Origin: Stictocephala bisonia
Lineage: Eukaryota > Arthropoda > Insecta > Hemiptera > Membracidae
Reading direction: 5' to 3'
Length of the DNA: 64,000 nucleotides
NCBI GenBank assembly: GCA_035578905.1
Contig: JAQJVL010000047.1
Coordinates: 2,423,384-2,487,383 of the forward strand
Part shown: in pieces, positions 10,191 to 22,000 of the stretch
How the letters are laid out: every line of letters starts with the position of its first letter
How positions within the stretch are numbered: position 1 is the stretch's first letter
Made by a program: the position numbers and the translations under genes
Notes under the pieces: generated by a model
Told to the model about the DNA's origin: nothing
Database searches by the model: none
What the model saw: the letters and a program-made list of their open reading frames with translations, nothing else

Positions 10191-12096
10191 CTACAGTGTT
10201 TTACAAATTAAAATCAGAAAGTCTGTAGACATTTAAGTTGTATATTTTGCACATTTTAATTTTTTAGTATTTATCACTTATCTGACCTCTAAATAATACC
10301 TTTTGTACAACTAATATTCCAAAATTAGTACTCGTGCCTATCTTGAATTAAGACAATATCTTTATCTTCTCTTGACGAAGTAACCTTGAACCTACCTTTT
10401 CAAAAAAAGCAATGTACAAGTCCTGAATGTTTAGCATTCAACTAATGCCTTTAACTTGGACAGCTGATTCCCTTTGAACAAAGGAAAAAAAAGTATGGAT
10501 AGAGTTGAAGAGTACAATTTCTGGCATTTTTGCCAAAAATTGTGTATAAAAAGAGGAAATTTATCTAAATACATATTATTTCATAGTAACAATTTTACTC
10601 ACCGTGGGTCCCTGAGCTGTTCTTCCTTAGCTTCAAACACGTATCCATTGATATCAAATTCATTTACATCTGCATATTCTAACAAAGGTTCAGATATTTT
10701 CAATTCACTGCAAACAAATAATTAAAACATATTTACTAAGAAAAGAAGCTAATTTATGATGCAACTGTATAAGAATACAGTTAAAAAAGTGTTATTAAAA
10801 ATATAAGAACATTCATTTTAATCTCAGTATATAAATCTGAATATTTAATTTATTTATCTTTTTCATTGATTACTAAGAATATATTTTTTACATTCAGTAT
10901 GAATTAACTGATTATAATTTTTAATGTGATCCAAGTCTATAAACTGCATTCTGTTTTCTAAATAACATTTAAACCATTGTAATACGGGGCCTTGTATACC
11001 AGGATTTGATAGCTTGTTGATTAAGACTAGATGTGAAACGCTGTCAAATGATTTGTTTAAAACCATGAAAACTCTGATTTCCTTATTTCCTTGAACTTCT
11101 GAATTAATCATACATTTAACATAATTAGCAGATCCTGTGATTATAGAGCATCTTATTCTTACATTCTTACATATGATACGCCGACACAACGTTGTTGGTA
11201 TTTTAAGGCAAATATGAATGGTTATATGAGTGTGGATGAGTGTAGTCTGGTTACTGAGCTCAACTGTTCCTCCGAAAGGGCAATTTATTAATAGCCCAAC
11301 AGCCAGGGCAACTAAGGGACCTACAGCTTTACGTGGAATCCAAACCACGTAGTGCTGGTCTGATTTTCAGCTAATTGACAAGCCTGATACTCAGTTATCT
11401 CCCCCACACAACATCCGCACTATGATTACCACCCAACATGGACACCCCTGACTTCTCTAGTAGTGTCCACGCCGATAGCAACCACCAAGCGGACGCCATG
11501 TCGGTATTAAGAGGACCGAGCATCCAACCTATCGCCTACAATCTCCCAAACACTTTGTCCCCATCCAGATCTAAAACCATGATATTCCTTGTCAAACTAC
11601 TTATTATTCTCAAAATATTAAACTAATCGAATATATAATGTAGTCTCATAATTTTTTTTATAAAACAAGTAAGAGTGCCATTGGTATATATAATTAGAAT
11701 CAATTACTTTTTTGAATGATAGAATTATTTTGGTTATTTTTAATTTGTCTGGAAATATACCAGAAATGAAGAATAAATTAATTACATGTTCAAACGATTT
11801 GACTAAAAACTTCCTGACGTGCTTGAGAAGGATGACTTCATAAAGAACGTTAAATAATCACATAAATTGTAACATTACTACAGTAGAGTCTCAATTATCT
11901 GCCCTTCAATTATCCGCCGTTCCAGGTTATCTGTCACCAGTGGCAAAACAAATGGTCAACTTATGAGGTTAAAACCTAAGATTTAAGTAAAAATGTAAAT
12001 AACTTACTTCAAATGTTTGCCAAATAAAACTGCAGTGTCTAATTCATTGTCTTCAGGGAAATGGTTATTTAATATACTCTCCTTTTCATCAGCCAT
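10036..12096 (-). CDS. pyd3: Beta-ureidopropionase, first three coding exons (gene continues off window)
   Basis: Three exons with canonical GT-AG sites join in phase to 116 residues matching the N-terminus of beta-ureidopropionase (beta-alanine synthase, UPB1). This cytosolic nitrilase-superfamily hydrolase converts N-carbamoyl-beta-alanine to beta-alanine, CO2 and ammonia. Exon 1 is 12008-12096 (MADEKESILNNHFPED..LFGKHL), exon 2 is 10603-10707 (..NEFDINGYVFEAKEEQLRDP), exon 3 is 10036-10190 (RIVRVGVIQNS...VNVLCLQEAW). Anchors shared with animal UPB1 are GYxFEAxEEQLRxPRIVxVGxxQN and QEAW, whose Glu is the first member of the Glu-Lys-Cys catalytic triad in this family. The Lys and Cys parts are absent from the window. 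Exon 3 ends in phase 1 at GTAAGT, so more exons are expected below coordinate 1. Intron 3 would then contain all the debris at 1-10035. A truncated gene is the alternative. Confidence 0.9.
10603..10707 (-). CDS. pyd3: pyd3 exon 2
   Basis: 105 bp between an acceptor TTTGCAG and a donor GTGAGT. It encodes ELKISEPLLEY and GYVFEAKEEQLRDP, and its last two bases CG complete an Arg codon with exon 3. Confidence 0.88.
10863..11200 (-). pseudogene. LINE reverse-transcriptase fragment
   Basis: On the minus strand, VFMVLNKSFDSVSHLVLINK, GIQGPVLQWFKCYLENRMQF matches the motif 2/A region of Jockey/CR1-type non-LTR reverse transcriptases (usually F-DLSKAFDSV-H--LL-KL and W--SYL-NR-Q). One catalytic Asp position reads Asn. 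The fragment lies in pyd3 intron 1, in the same orientation as the gene. The upstream part of the open frame (to 11348) is unrelated SINE-like sequence. Confidence 0.75.
11195..11400 (-). mobile_element. Diverged copy of the window's SINE-like family
   Basis: In minus orientation it carries GGGCTATTAATAAATTG, then ACTACACTCATCC-ACACTCATAT and ATTCATATTTGCCTT. These are the same blocks in the same order as the better copy at 12425-12640. Divergence is high. Confidence 0.5.
11881..11945. mobile_element. Solo pogo/Tigger-like terminus
   Basis: CAGTAGAGTCTCAATTATCT, then CAATTATCCGCCGTTCC and GGTTATCTG resemble the ends and repeated subterminal 'ATTATCCG' blocks of Tigger/pogo transposons. No matching right end was found nearby. 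Confidence 0.45.
12008..12096 (-). CDS. pyd3: pyd3 exon 1 (coding part)
   Basis: ATG at 12096-12094; 29 codons plus two bases, ending at the donor GTAAGT (12007-12002). The two trailing bases AA join the first base of exon 2 to give an Asn codon, which keeps the family spacing GK-L-x-x-L. Confidence 0.85.
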
Positions 12097-12187
12097 TATT
12101 TAATTTAGTATTAATGCAAACTTGAATACAATATTCCTGAAATTGTTAAATATTCATTATTAGTTTGTAATGGTTAGATATATACAC

Positions 12188-12236
12188 AGTTAGGCAAATA
12201 TTGGACAGTGTATATTTGTCTAACTGTGTAAACAAG
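12188..12236. repeat. Imperfect hairpin
   Basis: ACACAGTTAGGCAAATAT is followed after ~10 bases by ATATTTGTCTAACTGTGT, 17 of 18 pairing. Could be a small foldback element. Confidence 0.6.
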
Positions 12237-12424
12237 CACACAAAAACAAAAAATAGTATCCAGGTTAGGATTTGTATTTTCCGGTGACACCAGTCAAAGT
12301 GCTATCAAAACTATTTACAAGATAACCAGACATTTCGCCCATGCTGTGATGTGGCATCCTCAGTGGTATCACAGTTATGGCATTGGCCGCTTAAGCCTAA
12401 GATTAATATCTAGGTAACTTATAT

Positions 12425-12640
12425 CTTTATTTATTCAAGATATGGGCGAATGTGGATTTCGAATTAATATGATGAGTGTAGATGAGCGAATGTAGTCATT
12501 GTTACAAACTAAGGCCGAATATTCCTTAGAAAGTGTCATTAATTAATAGCCCAATGATAAATGATTAGCCGGTGGTTATCACCTGATCCCTCTCAAAATT
12601 TATTATGACTCTGATTGGGATCGAGTTATATACATTATTA
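12425..12640 (-). mobile_element. SINE-like element, best copy of a family present at least four times
   Basis: Read on the minus strand, it has CTCGATCCCAATCAGAG (box-B-like), ATCATTTATCATTGGGC, TTTCTAAGGAATATTCGGCC, TTAGTTTGTAACAATGAC, TACACTCATCATATT, CCACATTCGCCCATATCTTG and an AATAAATAAA tail. The same blocks in the same order occur at 39914-40140, 45095-45235 and 47771-47930 on the plus strand. No coding capacity; mobilisation by a LINE is inferred. Confidence 0.75.
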
Positions 12641-13370
12641 CGATACGAGTTACATTATTACACCTTATTTTTTTATTATATATTAAAATTACACATATAG
12701 GTCCTCTTGTCCACAGTCATGGAGGCAGGAGAATTGTCAATGCTGGTAGTTATTTTCTGGGTAGTGTTATGATGGGTTATCGTGTATGTGTGTGCAATGT
12801 AGTTGTTAGCTCTTGATGCCTTTTTATCTCATGCGATTTCAATCTACAAAACATTCTTTTAAATTTTAGTAATATTTGTTTAAAAGGTGTTTTTTGAGAG
12901 TTTTAGAACAATTTTTGTTGTTATTTATTGTTTTAATGTTTTGTGGCAGTTGATTGAATAATTTGACTCCCATAATTGAAGGTGTGATATCAGTTTGATC
13001 CTGCTCTAATATTATGATTGTGGCAATTTTATTTTATTTTAGGTGGGTTTTGTTTAATATGTTTTACTGTTTTAAGGATGGTAAGGGCATGTATGCATAA
13101 AAAAAAAGAATTTGTCTGTACTTGCAAAAATTGAAGCAGATACTTCAAATTAAATGTAGGCTATAAATTGGCAAGGAAAACCTTAAGCTCAATAAGTACA
13201 AGAAATACTTCAGTCTAAGACCATATGCTTCAACAGAAGTAAATGGATATGCATAAGCCGAACCCTTTTCTTTTATTCTTAAGAATATCCTTTAAAAAGG
13301 ACAAGGCTGGTCAGTAGGAAACTCACTAGAAATTGTTATGGTTGTTTATCGGCGTATCAGTTGTTGCTGA
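12641..13370. other. AT-rich sequence, nothing recognised
   Basis: No gene or clear repeat was seen. The stretch is upstream of pyd3 exon 1, so its promoter may lie at its left part or in 12.1-12.4 kb. Confidence 0.4.
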
Positions 13371-13379
13371 TATTATGTT

Positions 13380-13765
13380 AGAAATGTTAAACACTATGCA
13401 CCTCGCTTACCAACAATAGCAAATGATTTTTAAAACTTTGAAGAGGTGAATGTTCAGTGGCTTGCAAACACATTTTTAGGTAAAAGTGACAAAACTTGAG
13501 GTAGTGCACTGTCTCCAGTACAAAGAATGAAAATATGTTTAAGCTATTTATATGATCCAAGGTATCAAAATGGAATCGGGCAGGAACTTAAAGTATATCA
13601 GGGTAACGTATTGCAAACTGTAAACATGGTGGTATAATTGCATATGCTGGATTCACTTTCCTTCAACCAACTATGATATAGTTTGGGCCAAAGAGGCATG
13701 GCAAAGAAATTTAAGGTTTCATACAGCGATTGATGGTGTTGACTGTTCTAATGAAGGTATATGTA
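13380..13765 (+). pseudogene. Decayed PIF/Harbinger transposase fragment
   Basis: Across shifted frames the plus strand reads APRLPTIANDF, EEVNVQWLANTFLGKSDKT, LSPVQRMKICLSYLYDPRYQ, NGIGQELKVYQGNVLQTVN and, in another frame, WAKEAWQRNLRFHTAIDGVD. The order (FR-x-s start, 's-x-x-ERM-i-L-x-L', 'Y-x-x-iG-x-x-x-x-xQ-x-v', then 'F--aIDG-D' with the first catalytic Asp) is that of Harbinger DDE transposases. Stops and frameshifts show it is dead. Confidence 0.65.
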
Positions 13766-13839
13766 AACCGAGTTAATAAGTAACTCAGTAAATTTTGTAT
13801 ACTTTTAGTGAAGAGATGTCCAATTAAGACACAGTTCAC

Positions 13840-14015
13840 CTCACCTGCTTAGACGAGCCCATTTTTGTTTTGTAGGCACGTTGGACCAATGACTTAACAT
13901 GAATTCAGAACCAAAAGAGCAGCCCAGGGTAAAATCTATACATGGCCACGCCGGGAGTTGAACCCGAACTGGCTGTGTGGCAAGCCAACGCCTTAAGACC
14001 ATCTACTAATTCAAA
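13840..14015 (-). mobile_element. tRNA-derived SINE
   Basis: The minus strand has TTAAGGCGTTGGC (box A region), GGCTTGCCACACAGCC in the anticodon-arm position with a Gly-like GCC, and GTTCGGGTTCAACTCCCGGC, a near-perfect box B/T-arm. A body without coding sequence follows. An intact acceptor stem and CCA logic are missing, so it is a SINE head rather than a tRNA gene. Confidence 0.7.
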
Positions 14016-14269
14016 GATGATATGCTTACAAGTATTATATATTGGTAATACATTCGAATTGAAAATAAATTCTTATACTTCAACCTTTTCCTTGCAAGGA
14101 CAACCTTATACTCATTCCTCATTCTTTTAAGCAAATCCTTCTGTTTTATGCGCACGGCCAAAGGAATCTGGTCAAAAGCGACTGAGCTTGGTCTATTTTT
14201 AATGGTTTTTTTTGCAACATAAGTATTTTTTGTAGGGCAGTTTCACTGCTAGGTCCTCCCCAGGCGATG

Positions 14270-14372
14270 ATTCCATTGTTAAGGTGTAAACTGAACTCTA
14301 ATTACGATCAAACTAAGAACCTTTAGCTTATGAAGCTGGTCTTTAACCAACTATGCTACCGACATTAAATGA
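14270..14372 (-). mobile_element. SINE head resembling tRNA-Met
   Basis: The minus strand shows TAGCATAGTTGG (a perfect TRGCNNAGYNGG box A), CAGCTTCATAAGCT (CAT anticodon in a CTT-CATAAG arm) and GGTTCTTAGTTTGATC (degraded box B). These features follow elongator tRNA-Met closely. The T-arm is eroded. Confidence 0.6.
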
Positions 14373-14379
14373 CCCAAGA

Positions 14380-15454
14380 CCTAATTTTGGACAGGTATAA
14401 TAGGGTTCCAACATAAATAAAATTTTCTGATTATACTAAAGAAATTTATTATAGCTTTAAAGAAATATTATTGACAAAGCCTTAATATTCATTAGAAAAA
14501 TAAATTACAATAATCAACTAAGCAAATACAAGCCATGATTTAAAGTAGTTACAATAGAAGAAAATCAAATGAGTACCCAAACAACTAAAAATGTCAAAAT
14601 CAGAAGATAAAGGAAGAGGTTCTGTTGGCAAACTAACTCTTTCAGTATCGTAAGACTTTAAATATATATGGATACAAAAATGAGACAAGATTTTTAATCA
14701 ATCTTAGAAACAAGAGTTATGATAACAAACATCACGTCGTTTGAATAGGGTCTATTGGTTACATTTTAGTGGTAAACATGCTATAACACATTACTTTTCT
14801 ACTTTAAATATGCTGCAAGCTGTATACTTAGCTTTAATATAAATTTGATCTTAATAATTTTGCCTGAGTGACTAAACTCAAACTCAACTCAACTAGTTTA
14901 GCCCGATTTGTCGGTGTTGCATGATTGGAGTTTGAGATTAAGCCGGTGGGAGGATCGGTGGAAGCTCGTAAAATTCCTCATTTGCTTATTTTACAATCCA
15001 GGAATGTGAAAAGTTATGCCATACTGACAAGAGCAAATATCACAATAAACATAACATGGTAAACTAGTTGTATTTATGTTTTAATAAATAAACATGAATT
15101 AAAAAAAAAAAATAAATAAAATAAATTTTTTTTAAACTGTTTGTGCCCAAGGACAACTGGTGTTTCTCATGACTATTTGTGTAGATCCGGTGAGGACTAC
15201 CGATCCATATGGGATTTATTTCTAGTTCATGCTCGTAGATGCAGACAAAAAACTACCAGTGGTATTTAATGTCTTAAAGAGAAGCTGACTACATACATTC
15301 CCGTACTAGTCACTCCTGGGTCTGGTTATTCACCAAGTTTCTCCAGCTGAATCATGCGTTCCATGCTTATTGTTTGACTGACTATGTATTAATATTTTAG
15401 TATGGTTGATTCGAGCAGCAATTTTTTTATCATGGCACATTGTACCCTCCAGCT
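14380..15454. other. AT-rich spacer, nothing recognised
   Basis: No gene; an A-rich/T-rich tract lies at 15100-15140. Confidence 0.4.
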
Positions 15455-16325
15455 AGTTTACAAGAAAATATCTTTTACCTAGGAAATGGGGCCAACCCAG
15501 TATACTATATTAAGAAAGGTACTACTCGAGGGTACAACCTTCTTAAAATTGCTGGGCGGAAGTTTTTAGAACTTAGAGCACTTTGAAATAGGTGATTTTG
15601 GCAACTGACCGTTATTTGCACTAAGTTTATCAGTAAATATCTCTTAAACAATCAAATGGGGCCTACCCAGTGTACTATATGAAGAAATGTACTATCCGAG
15701 AGTACAATGTGTCATGATCAAAAAATTGCTGCACGGAAGTTTTTAGAACTTACAGCACATTGAAATAGGCGATTTTGGCGACTGGCCGTTATTTGCGCTA
15801 AGTTTACCAGTAAATATCTCTTAAACAATCGAATGGGGCCTACATAGTGTACTATATGAAGAAAGGTACTACCCAAAGGTACAATGTGCCATGATAAAAG
15901 AATTGCTTCACGGAAGTTTTTAGAACTCAGAGCACTTTGAAATAGGCTATTTTGGCGACTGGACATTATTTGCGCCTAGTTTACAAGTAAATATCTCTTA
16001 ACCTAGGAAATGGGGCCTATCCAGTGCACTGTATTAATTAAGGTACTACCCGCTATTAAGAGGGTACGTGCCATGTTCAAAAAATTGCTTCGCAGAAGTT
16101 TTTAGAACTTAGAGCACTTTGAAATAGGTAATTTTAGTGACTGGCCGTTATTTGCAGTGCAAGTTCACCAACAAATTTTTCAAAACCTAAACAATGTGGC
16201 CCTACCAATGTACCATATTAGGTAAGGTACTACCCGAGGATTAAACTTCCTATATTCAAAAGTTGCCTGCGCAGCCTTTTACAACTGACTGTACTTTGAA
16301 ATATGTGATTAAGTAAGTCGCTAAT
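15455..16325. repeat. ~177 bp satellite, about 4.8 tandem units
   Basis: Unit landmarks ATGGGGCC-(A/T)ACCCAGTG--CTATAT begin at 15486, 15656, 15833, 16010 and 16194 (last diverged to ATGTGGCCCTACC). Spacings are 170, 177, 177 and 184. Each unit also has GAAGTTTTTAGAACTTA, CACTTTGAAATAGG, GGCCGTTATTTGC and TAAATATCTCTTAA. The first unit is partial, and the last is most divergent, as at a satellite edge. Confidence 0.95.
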
Positions 16326-16329
16326 TTGA

Positions 16330-17345
16330 TAGTGTGTTTACTAAAGTGAGATTATGTTTGTTGGTGGCAAACCTGAAGAAATTTACTGTAATATTCTTTT
16401 AATTGGGTGTTATATGTTTCCTTTTTTTACTTCCTTGCAATTATCTTAACATGTAGGAAACAGTTTTGCTCATTAAAACTTGAATTAGAAAAATGTTTAA
16501 CGATTTTCCGTAATTCCCTCAAAAAATACCCTTTTCTCCCGTTTAATACCCTTTTCCTCTTATAATTACCCTTTTATTAGATGGAAATACTGGACAGTTT
16601 CACACCGATGTAAAATACTAACTGCATCACGTAACTAAACTTACATGATATATTATGGTACTCTATTCCTACACTGCATATACTCACTCTAATCGTGTAT
16701 TAAAACACACACTCCACTTCAGCAAATGAAGTAAATCAGAATATTATCAACGTTGGTATAAAATTATGTTTGTTTGAACCATTAGTACACATTACACTGA
16801 CATAAAGATAAGGAGTTTAAGGTTATGTTTGTTGACAATGTTATCTTATCAAATAACAGCAAGTCACATGATTGTGACTACAGTGTTACCAACACTCTGA
16901 TCTCTATTCTCCAGTGTCGCTAGGAAAGGTATAAAAAGTCGATAGGTCTCGAGATGTCACTGAAACCTGAGATCAAGTAAGTATATTATGTTTGGTCTGT
17001 ACTAAAACCAATAATCTTTCCTATAACCATTGTTTTGTTAACCTAGCCTTCAACAGTTCGAAAAATTGCTGTAAAGTAATTATTGCATTTTTGAAAAAAG
17101 ATACTATACAAATTTTTATTTCAATGAAAAAAATGTTGACAAGGAATCATTATTTTATTAAATAATATCAAAACATGTTATTTCAAAGAAAAGAATACAT
17201 GATTTTTTTGCGTAGTAAATAGCAATAAAGAATGCAACCATACTAAACTACTTTACAGTTAGTCTGAGTGCACAGCCAATGACAGCTGGACATGGGTGAA
17301 GCGTGAAAAGGGAACTCTTTTATGAAAACAGTTGACTTGAAGAAG
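16330..17345. other. AT-rich spacer
   Basis: No gene. A degenerate AATACCCTTTT repeat occurs three to four times at 16530-16575. Confidence 0.5.
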
Positions 17346-17348
17346 TGT

Positions 17349-17395
17349 TAACCCTTTGCACCCTCATATCCAGTATACCAGGATATGGTGTTTTT
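17349..17395. mobile_element. piggyBac-like terminus (TTAA + CCCTTTGCACCC)
   Basis: TTAACCCTTTGCACCCTC is followed by the hairpin CATATCCAGTATACCAGGATATG region. The TTAA-CCYTTTGCN form is typical of piggyBac-family ends. A possible partner is AAAAGTGCAAGGGTTTAA near 28950-28967; see findings. Confidence 0.4.
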
Positions 17396-17439
17396 CTTTA
17401 CCACTCTGGTTAAAATTGTCGGCTGCCTGTCTGTCAGGG

Positions 17440-17645
17440 GACAGTATTACCAGTGCCAATGCCCAAAATTTTCATTTTGCAGACGATACTTCCCTTATAG
17501 TCAAAGCCCCAAATCGGCTTGATCTCGTATCTCTGGCTTCTGAAGAAGAGCATAAAATAGCTCAGTGGTTTCAGCAGAATCAGCTCGTAGTTAATAGTGA
17601 GAAAACTCTATTGATTAATTTTTCTATCAGGAGTTCACATGATTT
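17440..17645 (+). pseudogene. LINE reverse-transcriptase fragment (FADDT motif)
   Basis: HFADDTSLIVKAPNRLDLV, EEEHKIAQWFQQNQLVVNSE and KTLLINF match the catalytic motif C (FADDT) and following W--N-L--N--KT block of Jockey/CR1-type reverse transcriptases. The fragment is short and bounded by unrelated sequence. Confidence 0.8.
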
Positions 17646-18240
17646 AGAATGAAACACATTCCATCTAGGGGATGAAGAGATCTCTTCTTGTGACTCTTTA
17701 AAGTTTCACATATAGGCAGAGCCAGATAGGCAACATACAGGAGTGGACCCACCCATGGGAGTTGTTTCTGAGAGCGTGAGAGAGTTGAGTAAGGGGTAAA
17801 CCCGAGACAGTTGGTGGGGGAACCGGGCTGGGACAGACGGTGCATGTGCCTGTCGGTGTGCATGCAGATGCGCACGAGTAGTATTAGAATAAGAAGGCTC
17901 ACTGCCATTTGCTATATTTTACTTTTGGGGCCAGTTCATCGTCTAAACAAATTAATATAATTAGAAATTGAATATTGCAAAATGTAGTGTAAATTCAACC
18001 AAACACAATGACATAATTTTCTATCTGGCAAACAAAACACATTTATTTTTAATAAACATAAGCAGATTGAATTCAAAAATAAATAATTTTTTTAAGTTAA
18101 ATAAAATATGTTATTTAGGTTATATTTATTTGTTATATTTAAAATTTGGATTTGTAAACCCAAACCGTTTCCAATATGAACTGGTCCCAAGGTTGGTGAA
18201 AATAACCTATTCAGTAGCCTCTAAGTACAAAAATAAGTGA
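17646..18240. other. Spacer, no gene recognised
   Basis: A GC-richer part (17740-17880) passes into an AT-rich part. Open frames of 90-93 codons have no family resemblance. Confidence 0.4.
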
Positions 18241-18374
18241 CAAACAATTCTTAAAATGATGTTTACGCGTTTATAAGATGTAGACAAATAGATATTCGCA
18301 TAAGATTAGAATAGATTAGATACACCGGGTTGTGGTCCTGTCACCAAACCCACCGCACCTAGACTCTATGGCCC

Positions 18375-19073
18375 TTTGCACCCAGTGGCGTATTTAGAGG
18401 GGGGGCTATAGGGGCTGTAGCCCAGGGCGGCAGAATTTAGGGGGCGGCAAAGGAGTTGGAAGTTACCAGGCATGTTATGGTATTTTGAGAATATTTGAAA
18501 ATTAAGGGCGTCAATGTCAAGTACAAAGTATTGTTCTTTACAAAATATTATCAAGTTTCGGCTGTCATCTAACTGTATTACGAATGTATGTATAGAGCGA
18601 GAGCGGCAGAAGTTGTGTACTTTTGTTGATAGGTGGGTCCGGGGAAGAGGGGTAGAGGAAGACGTATGTATGTCTGATATTCGCCGGCAACTCGCGCCCC
18701 TAGATTAGCTTGCATACTTACAACTCATATATTACTTGATTTATTATTGTAAATTGTTCCTATTTCTTTCAACAATTCTACTAAGTTAGTCATATTAGAA
18801 CATTTGTAAACTAAAATACACCACTAACATTTCAATTAATAACACGATAAAAATAAATTGGTTTTAACTTATAGTGTTCAGCTTATGTTGATACCTACTA
18901 CCTACTAAGTTTTTAGTACAACATTAGCTATGATACAAACAAAGGGCGGGGGGCGGCAGATAGCCGCTAATCCCCTAGGCGGCAAAACGTAAAATACGCC
19001 ACTGGGTAGGGGGCGGGGCAAATTGTGTCTAGCCCAGGGGCGGCAAATCTTCAAATACGCCTCTGTTTGCGCC
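18375..19073. mobile_element. Non-autonomous hAT element with 8 bp TSD
   Basis: The left end CAGTGGCGTATTTAG (18383) and right end AAATACGCCTCTG (ending 19065; reverse complement CAGAGGCGTATTT) are TIRs of hAT type. Flanking 8-mers TTTGCACC (18375-18382) and TTTGCGCC (19066-19073) differ at one base and fit a hAT target duplication. The interior is G-rich with repeated GGGCGGCA blocks and has no transposase. A second, better-matching internal right end (AAAATACGCCACTG) stops at 19004. The element interrupts the 3' UTR of the R1-like LINE: CGCAAA on one side continues as GGGCC on the other. Confidence 0.88.
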
Positions 19074-19091
19074 CCGAGCCTGACGACAGTG

Positions 19092-22000
19092 TCACAAGAG
19101 ACCAGTCCCCCTTATGAAGGACATGATCTCTCCGAGTGTGATATTAGAGTGCACTTCTAATATCCTCTGGTTCCATCTGCCATCGTGTTCCTCAGAGGTC
19201 CACCTGTCAATTCTTCTTTTTACCTTTTGAAAAGGAAAGAGCCGGCTTCGGCCCCAGCAGAGGGCACTTTGCCCCTCTCCTAGCCAGTGCATCGGCTCTC
19301 TCATTTCCATCAATACCAGCATGCTCAGGGAGCCATATGAGTCTCACCTGTTTACGCTGGCAAGGAGTCTCCAGGATCCTTGGCACTCCCATAGCAACTT
19401 AGAGCTGGTACGTGGTGCCATGATCGCCTTTATCGCCGCATGTCCGAGCAGATTGAAACTATTCCTCCGAAGCCACCTAGACACATTTCTTCTTGTGTGG
19501 GTGTCATGATAGCCATCACCTCCACCTGGAAGACGGTAGCATGTCTGTACCCAGAGGTACAGACAGAACTTTCCATGCCCCCCTCCCGTACACCCCAGCA
19601 CACGCGCCTCCTTCTGTAAGTGAGTCGTCTGTATACCAGACGCTTCCTTTGACTTGTACAGACTCAGTACTCCCTATCCACTTATCTCTACTTGGAAGGA
19701 AGGCCCTGACCTGCCTGGCAATTCTGTACCTAGGTGTCATTGAGTCAGTTCCCATCGAAAGCAACAGGTCCAGACCAATGTCCCTAGATAGTATTTCCCC
19801 ATGGAGTCCTGGTTGGCCAGGCAACCAGCCACCAACCGTCCTTATTCTAAAGGCCGCTTTACAAGCCTCTCCTTTTACTCCTCCATTGGGCGGAGCCCAG
19901 TGAGGACCTCCATCGCCGCCAATGGGGTTGTTCTAATTGCGCCTGTAATTCCCAGACACGCCATTCTCTGACATCTGTCTAATCTTAGCCTTGCACTGTT
20001 CTATGCCATGGCCGGCCACCAAACAACTGCCACATAACATAAGGAGGGCCGAAGTACACTCATGTATAGCCAGTGAACCATCTTTGGTTTAAAACCCCAC
20101 GTTGTCCCAATGGCCCTCCGACAAGCCCAAAAAGCCATGCTGAACTTCCTGGCTTTCTCCTGAAGGTGCTTGAGCCAGTTCAGTTCAGCATCAAGGATAA
20201 CCCCCAGATACTTAACCGACCCTATAGCTCTTAGCTCCATATTTCGCATAGTGGTCATGTATAGGCCATCCAGTCTCTTCTTCCTAGTGAAAAGTACAAG
20301 TTCTGTCTTGTTAGGATTAACAGAGAGCCCCTTGTCCCTACACCGCCTTTCTAGGTATCTCAAGGCAGCCTGGACGATGTCCGACACCGTGCTGACAAAC
20401 TTACCAACGCCCAGTAAACACACATCGTCCGCGTATGCCTGAGCATATACCCCCATCCCGTTCAGCGCCCTTAGTAGGTCATCAACCACCTGGGACCACA
20501 GGAGAGGGGAAAGGACACCCCCTTAGGGGCAGCCGCTTCCGACTACAACCTGAACCGACGCTTCGTTCAGTGTTGCCTTAACCATTCGGCTGCATAGGTA
20601 GGCTTCAATCCATCTGGCAATAATGCCCTTGACGCCCATCCTAACGACAGCAGCGATCATAGACTGCAGGGAGACATTGTTAAACGCCCCCTCTATGTCC
20701 GTGAAAACACCCATGGCTACCTCCTTCTGCCGAATCGTCTCCTCAACCCTCGTGACGAGTCTGTCAAGAGCCGACAGCAGATCTCCCAGCCATGTATGCG
20801 TGTTGATTTGTATTGAGCGAGTTATCTCTCAATACCCCGTCCCTCATATGACTATCGACCAGCCTCTCCAATGTCTTTAATAGAAAAGACATGAGGCTGA
20901 TCGGTCTGAAATCTTTAGGTCTGGTATGTGTACCCCTTCCAGATTTGGAGATATAGACTACTTTTGCGGTCCTCCACAGCCTTGGGATAAAACCCAAGGC
21001 CAGGGAAGCCCTACATATTGTGGTCAGGAGGGGTAGGAGCGACTCCAGGCCCCTCTGCAAGTGCACAAGCAGGATGCCATCCAGCCCAGCACTCTTGAAG
21101 GGGGCGAAGCACTCAACTACCCACTTAATCCTTTGCTCTTTGACAACTTTCTTTGCCTCACTCCAGTCCCCGTGCGAGACCCCGGTGCAAGCCCACCTCA
21201 CCAAAGTGGGGGGCTCGCCGCTGCTTCCTCGACGGATCCCGGAAAGTGAGTCTCAAATAAAAGTTGCAAAGTCTCTTCTTCTGATCTGGTCCACTCCCCA
21301 TCCTCTTTATTGAGGGGTCCCATTCCTCCCCCAGGGTCCTTAGCCAACACTTTGTGAAGCCTAGATATCACTGAGGTCGTCTCTATAGAGGTACAAAAGT
21401 CTCTCCAGGATTTCCTGGAGTATCTGCGAACCTCTCGTCTGTAATTTCTTTGAAACTCCCGGTAGGCCAGATAGTCAGCATCACTACCGGATCTGTTGGC
21501 CTTGCCGAGGAGCCTTCTGGTTCTCCTTCGATGGACCTCTTGAGTCTATCTCCGGCTTCGAGCATCCCTTTGTGTAATCAAAGGGCAGTTGTTCTCATAA
21601 GAGGTAATTACGGCCTCCGTAAGGAGTGCCACCCTCTTCTCTAGGTGGTGTCTAAATCAAATCAGGTCTTTAGGAATTATATACAGTCTGTCAGACAGTT
21701 CCACCGAATAGGAGGCCCAGTCTGTCTGTCTGGGATTCCTGTACACCCTCAGTGTTGTCTGGCCCTCAAGCACAAAGCAGATGTGTCTGTGGTCCGACGA
21801 CGTGGGTTCCTGTGAAACTTCCCAGTCCCTAATGTCATGAAACATTGAGGCTGAGGCCATAGTTATGTCTATAACCTCCCTCCTAATGGTATTCGAAAAG
21901 GTTGGGAGATTACCCTTATTGAGTACCAAAAGATTAAGAATGTATTTATTCCACCAATTTTAACAGAAACAAAATACATGTATACTCTAGGAATTATTGT

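Noticed and set aside
13941..14015. Functional tRNA-Gly gene on the minus strand
   Set aside because: The anticodon and T arms are tRNA-like, but the acceptor stem and D arm do not close and SINE-like sequence follows.
19493..19903. 136-codon plus-strand open frame
   Set aside because: It is the shadow of the RNase H region of the R1-like LINE on the opposite strand.
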